From: Methylobacteriaceae bacterium
GTDB taxonomy: Bacteria > Pseudomonadota > Alphaproteobacteria > Rhizobiales > Beijerinckiaceae
Direction: 5' to 3'
NCBI GenBank assembly: GCA_947444195.1
Contig: CANEZL010000012.1
Span: forward strand, 1-64,000
Length of the DNA stretch: 64,000 bases
Positions 60,628 through 64,000 of the stretch are shown here, one piece after another (position 1 is the stretch's first letter; every line of letters starts with the position of its first letter). The notes under the pieces were generated by a model. It did no database searches and was not told where the DNA came from. It saw only the letters and a list, made by a program, of their open reading frames with translations. Made by a program: the position numbers and the translations under genes.

Positions 60628-61298
60628 GAGCGGAAGATCCGCGAGTACTGCGTCTCGTGCCGGAACGAGCCGAGATCGAGCCGGAAGGTGGCGGCCCCCA
60701 CCGCGTCGAGGTCGAGCCCCTCAATCGCCTCGGCCAGCGCCGCGACCCTGGGCGCGAGGCCGGCGATCACCCGCGTGCCCGCGGCCTGGCCCACCGGCGC
60801 GGCGCGGAGTGCCGCCGAGACGAGGTTCTGGAGGAAGGCGAGGCCGTAGGCCGCGCGCATCGGGCCCGGCGCCATCCCGTGCGCGCCCGCCGCCGCGCCC
60901 ACCGCCACGGGAAAGGCCACCGCCCCGTCGAGGGCGGCGGCGACGGGGGCGAGGCCCGGGCAGGGCCAGGCTCCGAGGGTCGCGTCGAGGAAGGAACGGC
61001 CCTGCTGGCTCGTCTCCAGATGGAGCTCGGCGGAGGGGGCGAGGGCCAGGGCGAGGTCGTTGACCGCGGCGAGGCCCGGTCCGTCCCCGGCCCGCGCCGC
61101 CCGGTGCGCGTGGTGGGCGAGGATCAGGTCGTTGCGCAGGGCGCCCCGCTCGACCACGTCCGTCAGCCACGCGGACAGGCTCGCCTCGTCGCCGACGTCG
61201 CCGGCCTCCACCGCCCATTCGAGGCCGTGGGAGTAGGCGTAGGCGCCGACCGGGTAGTTCGGCGACAGCCACGCCATCAGCCGCAGCGCCTCAATCAT
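60624..61298 (-). CDS. ureF: Urease accessory protein UreF
   Basis: The 224-residue protein has [27 protein letters not shown], the UreF start pattern, then [43 protein letters not shown] and [24 protein letters not shown]. UreF acts with UreD as scaffold and as activator of the UreG GTPase. Its ATG at 61298 overlaps the ureE stop by 8 nt and its stop overlaps the start of the PLP enzyme gene. Confidence 0.93.
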   Translation of the reverse strand: MIEALRLMAWLSPNYPVGAYAYSHGLEWAVEAGDVGDEASLSAWLTDVVERGALRNDLILAHHAHRAARAGDGPGLAAVNDLALALAPSAELHLETSQQGRSFLDATLGAWPCPGLAPVAAALDGAVAFPVAVGAAAGAHGMAPGPMRAAYGLAFLQNLVSAALRAAPVGQAAGTRVIAGLAPRVAALAEAIEGLDLDAVGAATFRLDLGSFRHETQYSRIFRS

Positions 61299-61860
61299 GC
61301 GCGTGGGCGTGGCCGTGATGGTGGTGGTGCGCGTGATCGTGGCCATGATCGCTGTCATGGCCGTGACCGCCATGGGCATGCCCGTCTTGGGCGTGGCCGC
61401 CATGGGCGTGGCCGTCCTGGGCGTGGCCGCCGGCATAGGCGCCGCCCTCCGGCCGGAACGGGCGCTCCACCGGCTCGGCGGTGCCGCCCAAGCCCCACAC
61501 CATCTCGGCCAGCACGTGGTCGTGCGCGATATAGACCGCATCCTCCGCGATCTCGGCCGGAATGTGGCGGTTGCCGATGTGCCAGATCAGGCGCTTGAGG
61601 GCGTGGTCGGAACCCGCGCGGATCGCCAGCAGGCGCTCGGGCGCGGCCTCGACCCAGACGAGACGGCCATCGGAGAGGACGAGGGCATCGCCGTCCTCCA
61701 GCACCGCGGGCTCGGGCAGGTCGAGCAGGAAGCTGAGGCCGCCTTCCCCGCGCATCACGACGCGGCGGCGGTGGCGGTCGCCCGAATCGAGCACGACGCG
61801 GTCGACGATCTCGGCCCCGGAGAGGGCGTCGGCGCGGAGGATGCGGTTGGCGCGGATCAC
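61291..61860 (-). CDS. ureE: Urease accessory nickel chaperone UreE with His-rich tail
   Basis: The 189-residue protein has the peptide-binding N-terminal domain ([37 protein letters not shown]) and the metal domain ([30 protein letters not shown]). The last 45 residues are rich in His and Gly, with two copies of a [14 protein letters not shown] unit and then [18 protein letters not shown], which bind nickel. The start is GTG 61860, overlapping the previous stop (GTGA); a GTG at 61875 is the alternative. UreE brings nickel to UreG. Confidence 0.93.
   Translation of the reverse strand: MIRANRILRADALSGAEIVDRVVLDSGDRHRRRVVMRGEGGLSFLLDLPEPAVLEDGDALVLSDGRLVWVEAAPERLLAIRAGSDHALKRLIWHIGNRHIPAEIAEDAVYIAHDHVLAEMVWGLGGTAEPVERPFRPEGGAYAGGHAQDGHAHGGHAQDGHAHGGHGHDSDHGHDHAHHHHHGHAHAHD
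61303..61432. repeat. Tandem repeats coding for the UreE His-rich tail
   Basis: GCGTGGCCG and CATGGGCGTGGC units repeat in the region coding for the His-Gly tail. Units of about 24-30 bp are near-identical (GCCGCCATGGGCGTGGCCGT and its neighbours), so slippage could change the number of His units. Confidence 0.6.
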
Positions 61861-62357
61861 GGCTGGCGCTTCCACCAGCCGGCGCCGCGGATGGCGTCGT
61901 CGCCGTAAGGGTCCGGCAGCAAGCCCACGGTCAGAACCTCGTCATCGGTGAAGGGGCAGGATTCGGAGAAGGACTCGTCGAAGAGCGCGCTTTCTAGGAC
62001 GGCGCGAGCCTTGGCCTCGGGATAGGCCGAGGCGATCAGATCCGCCACGGTCCGGCGCAGGCTCGGGCTTTCCCGGAGGATGTCGTCCACGCAGGAGCGC
62101 TGGATATCGATGGTCGCGGCCCAGGAATGCCCGCGCAGATCGACCTGCTCGGCCCAGCGCAGAAGCCCGGTGAGGATCACCCCGAGGCGAGCCCGCAGTT
62201 CGGCCTCGCGCTCGGCGGACAAGTCTGCGACGAGCCGCGACAGGTGGTGCGCGTCGATGGCGTCGATCCGGCCATGGCGCAGGGCGCTGGCCTGCGCATC
62301 CGCCCAGGCCGCGAGGTCGGTGTCGAAGAGGTCGTGGGGCGGAGCCGGGGAAGGCAT
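61857..62357 (-). CDS. DUF29 family protein (second copy) in the urease operon
   Basis: The 166-residue product has the DUF29 plan: LFDTDLAAWADAQASALRHGRIDAIDAHHLSRLVADLSAE, LGVILTGLLRWAEQ, and SWAATIDIQRSCVDDILRESPSLR, followed by the terminal part with CPFTDDEVL. The family consists of small helical proteins of unknown function common in cyanobacteria and rhizobial relatives. Its ATG overlaps the stop of the first DUF29 gene and its stop overlaps the ureE start (GTGA). Confidence 0.8.
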   Translation of the reverse strand: MPSPAPPHDLFDTDLAAWADAQASALRHGRIDAIDAHHLSRLVADLSAEREAELRARLGVILTGLLRWAEQVDLRGHSWAATIDIQRSCVDDILRESPSLRRTVADLIASAYPEAKARAVLESALFDESFSESCPFTDDEVLTVGLLPDPYGDDAIRGAGWWKRQP

Positions 62358-62785
62358 CAGGGCAGGAAGTCGGGATCGAGGATCTGCGTCAGCGCGAAGG
62401 GACAGGCGGCGGGAAACGCGCTTTCCGGCAAGCCCGTCTCCTGCGCGGCCCCGCGAACCGCGTCCGCGTAAGCCTCGCAGAGAACGCGGGCGGGAAAATC
62501 CGCGAGGCTCGGGCTGCGCCGAACGAGCCGCTCGATGCTCAGACGCTGATTGCGCAGGGTGATGCGCCAACTCACCGTCGCGCGCTCCGGCTGGCAGCGA
62601 AACTTCAGCAGATGGATGATGAGGACGCGCAGATGCGACTCGATCGCGGCCCGCTGGCTGCGCCCCACGGATTCCACCTCGTCGATCAGGTTGTCGAGAT
62701 CGAGCGCCTGGATCTCCCGGGCCGCGATGGCCCGCGCCTGCTGGCGGCCCCAGGCGTGGAAATCAGTCTCGTAGAGATTCCCCAC
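62357..62785 (-). CDS. DUF29 family protein (first copy) in the urease operon
   Basis: From GTG 62785 (GGGAGG 7 nt upstream, deciding over the ATG at 62800) the product has 142 residues: NLYETDFHAWGRQQARAIAAREIQALDLDNLIDEVESVGRSQ, VLIIHLLKFRCQPERATVSWRITLRNQRLSIERLVRRSPSL and CPFALTQILDPDFLP. This is a typical DUF29 protein and a paralogue of the next gene. It begins 34 nt after the ureC stop. Confidence 0.82.
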   Translation of the reverse strand: MGNLYETDFHAWGRQQARAIAAREIQALDLDNLIDEVESVGRSQRAAIESHLRVLIIHLLKFRCQPERATVSWRITLRNQRLSIERLVRRSPSLADFPARVLCEAYADAVRGAAQETGLPESAFPAACPFALTQILDPDFLP

Positions 62786-62819
62786 GGCGAGGCCTCCCAT
62801 CTGCGCGCCCGATCCTACC

Positions 62820-64000
62820 TCAGAACAGGAAATAGCGCTGCGCCATCGGCAGCACCTCGGCGGGCTCGCAAACGAGCAATTCGCCGTCGGCGCGCACGTC
62901 GTAGGTCTCGGGATCGACCTCGATCACGGGGGTGGCGTCGTTGAGCACCATGCTCTTCTTCGAGATGCCGCCGCGCACGTTCTCCACCGCCACCAGTTCC
63001 TTCTGCACGCCGAGGCGGGCGCGCAGGCCGTCCTCCACGGCCGCCTTCGAGACGAAGGTGAGCGCCGTGGCGTACGGCATGCGGCCGTAGGCGCCGAACA
63101 TCGGCCGGTAATGCACCGGCTGCGGCGTCGGGATCGAGGCGTTGGGGTCGCCCATGGGGGCGGCGGCGATGGCCCCGCCCTTCATCACGAGGTCGGGCTT
63201 CACGCCGAAGAAGGCCGGCGTCCAGAGCACGAGGTCGGCGAGCTTTCCGGGCTCCACCGAGCCGATATGGCGCGAGACGCCGTGGGCGATGGCCGGATTG
63301 ATCGTGTACTTCGCCACGTAGCGGCGCGCGCGCAGGTTGTCGGTGCCGGACGCGTCGCCGGGGAGCGCGCCGCGCTGGCGCTTCATCTTGTCGGCGGTCT
63401 GCCAAGTGCGGATGACGACCTCGCCGACCCGGCCCATGGCCTGACTGTCGGAGGACATCATCGAGAGCGCGCCGATATCGTGCAGGATGTCCTCGGCCGC
63501 GATGGTCTCGCGCCGGATCCGGCTCTCGGCGAAGGCGAGATCCTCGGGGATCGACGGGTCGAGGTGGTGGCACACCATCAGCATGTCGAGATGCTCGTCG
63601 ATGGTATTTTTTGTGTACGGGCGGGTTGGATTTGTCGAAGAGGGCAAGACGTTCGGCAGGCCCGCCACCTTGATGATGTCCGGCGCATGCCCGCCGCCCG
63701 CGCCCTCCGTGTGGAAGGCGTGGATGGTGCGGCCCTTGAAGGCCGCGATCGTGTCCTCGACGAAGCCCGATTCGTTGAGCGTGTCGGTGTGGATCATCAC
63801 CTGCACGTCGTGCAGGTCGGCCACCGTGAGGCAGGTGTCGATGGCGGCGGGCGTGGTGCCCCAATCCTCGTGCAGCTTCATCGCGCAGGCGCCCGCGCGG
63901 ATCATCTCCACGAGGCTCTCGGGCCGGCTCGCATTGCCCTTGCCGGCAAACGCCAGGTTCATCGGGAAGGCATCCGCCGCCTCGATCATCCGGGCGATGT
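62820..64000 (-). CDS. ureC: Urease alpha subunit, N-terminal part beyond the right edge
   Basis: UreC hydrolyses urea at a dinickel centre. The 393 C-terminal codons in the window keep the key residues: the carbamylated Lys in [10 protein letters not shown], nickel/His ligands in [13 protein letters not shown] and [14 protein letters not shown], the mobile-flap Cys in MVCHHLDP, and the fingerprint end [14 protein letters not shown]. The frame is open through the right edge (the ATG at 63989 is internal, in [17 protein letters not shown]), so about a third of the gene is missing from the view. ureA, ureB and ureD are presumably beyond the edge. Confidence 0.95.
   Translation of the reverse strand, partial: IARMIEAADAFPMNLAFAGKGNASRPESLVEMIRAGACAMKLHEDWGTTPAAIDTCLTVADLHDVQVMIHTDTLNESGFVEDTIAAFKGRTIHAFHTEGAGGGHAPDIIKVAGLPNVLPSSTNPTRPYTKNTIDEHLDMLMVCHHLDPSIPEDLAFAESRIRRETIAAEDILHDIGALSMMSSDSQAMGRVGEVVIRTWQTADKMKRQRGALPGDASGTDNLRARRYVAKYTINPAIAHGVSRHIGSVEPGKLADLVLWTPAFFGVKPDLVMKGGAIAAAPMGDPNASIPTPQPVHYRPMFGAYGRMPYATALTFVSKAAVEDGLRARLGVQKELVAVENVRGGISKKSMVLNDATPVIEVDPETYDVRADGELLVCEPAEVLPMAQRYFLF

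Noticed and set aside
61303..61432. CRISPR-like array
   Set aside because: The repeats encode the in-frame His-Gly tail of UreE; there are no unique spacers of constant length.

Overview
The window is a 64 kb stretch of a very GC-rich chromosome, most likely from a Methylobacterium-like member of the Alphaproteobacteria (Hyphomicrobiales). The sequence-level reasons are the TrmFO, UvrA, RsmD and HemF proteins of alphaproteobacterial type, a tRNA-His with A73 and no G at position -1 (the known alphaproteobacterial exception), several DUF6894 proteins, DUF1127 and DUF29 proteins, and families of dispersed intergenic palindromes. No rRNA operon, CRISPR array, complete insertion sequence or prophage was seen. 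The left edge holds what looks like the last 52 codons of a transposase.

Layout. 0-8 kb: transposase remnant, GNAT acetyltransferase, a glucosaminidase-amidase, a DUF3616 exported protein, trmFO, a DUF1127 microgene, a GCG-motif exported protein, an HtrA-like protein that has lost its catalytic triad, and an outer-membrane channel. 8.6-17 kb: uvrA with an unusual Lys/Ala/Pro N-terminal tail, a nitrate-sensor (NIT) chemoreceptor, a GrpB-like nucleotidyltransferase, a GH25 lysozyme lipoprotein and a DUF488 protein. 17-24 kb: a quorum-sensing locus (luxI and luxR homologues, same strand) surrounded by small proteins: DUF6894 paralogues, an HTH-less XRE-type fragment, two tandem 31-32 residue membrane micropeptides, two 45-46 residue membrane peptides with a shared upstream element, and an asparaginase family protein. 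24-41 kb: an RND heavy-metal-type efflux pair, tRNA-His, a CLC chloride channel, a tartrate/D-malate dehydrogenase, a siderophore receptor, an SGNH hydrolase, a RecD-like helicase next to hemF, and a RidA plus D-amino-acid PLP enzyme pair. 41-48 kb: a branched-chain amino acid type ABC importer (livG-livF-livK-livH-livM) followed by two small membrane proteins and a beta-oxidation pair (SDR dehydrogenase and thiolase). 48-58 kb: mutL, a cupin, an SDR, tadA, csbD, DUF1328, a LysE exporter, a pseudouridine synthase with a 320-residue disordered tail, rsmD and a probable haloacetate dehalogenase. 58.8-64 kb: a urease operon on the minus strand (ureC cut by the right edge, two DUF29 genes, ureE, ureF, a class V aminotransferase-like gene, ureG).

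How the genes work together. The clearest functional units are the urease maturation operon, in which every junction from the first DUF29 gene to ureG overlaps or lies within 4 nt (the gap from ureC to that gene is 34 nt), so the PLP enzyme and the DUF29 pair are co-translated with ureE, ureF and ureG; the five-gene Liv importer; and the luxI/luxR locus. The most novel-looking material is the 20-23.5 kb stretch: two tandemly duplicated micropeptides with identical ribosome-binding-site spacing, and two further paralogous membrane peptides that share a GCATACCA-N10-inverted-repeat element in front of their starts. Most of the long open frames on the opposite strand of real genes are high-GC shadows and were discarded.
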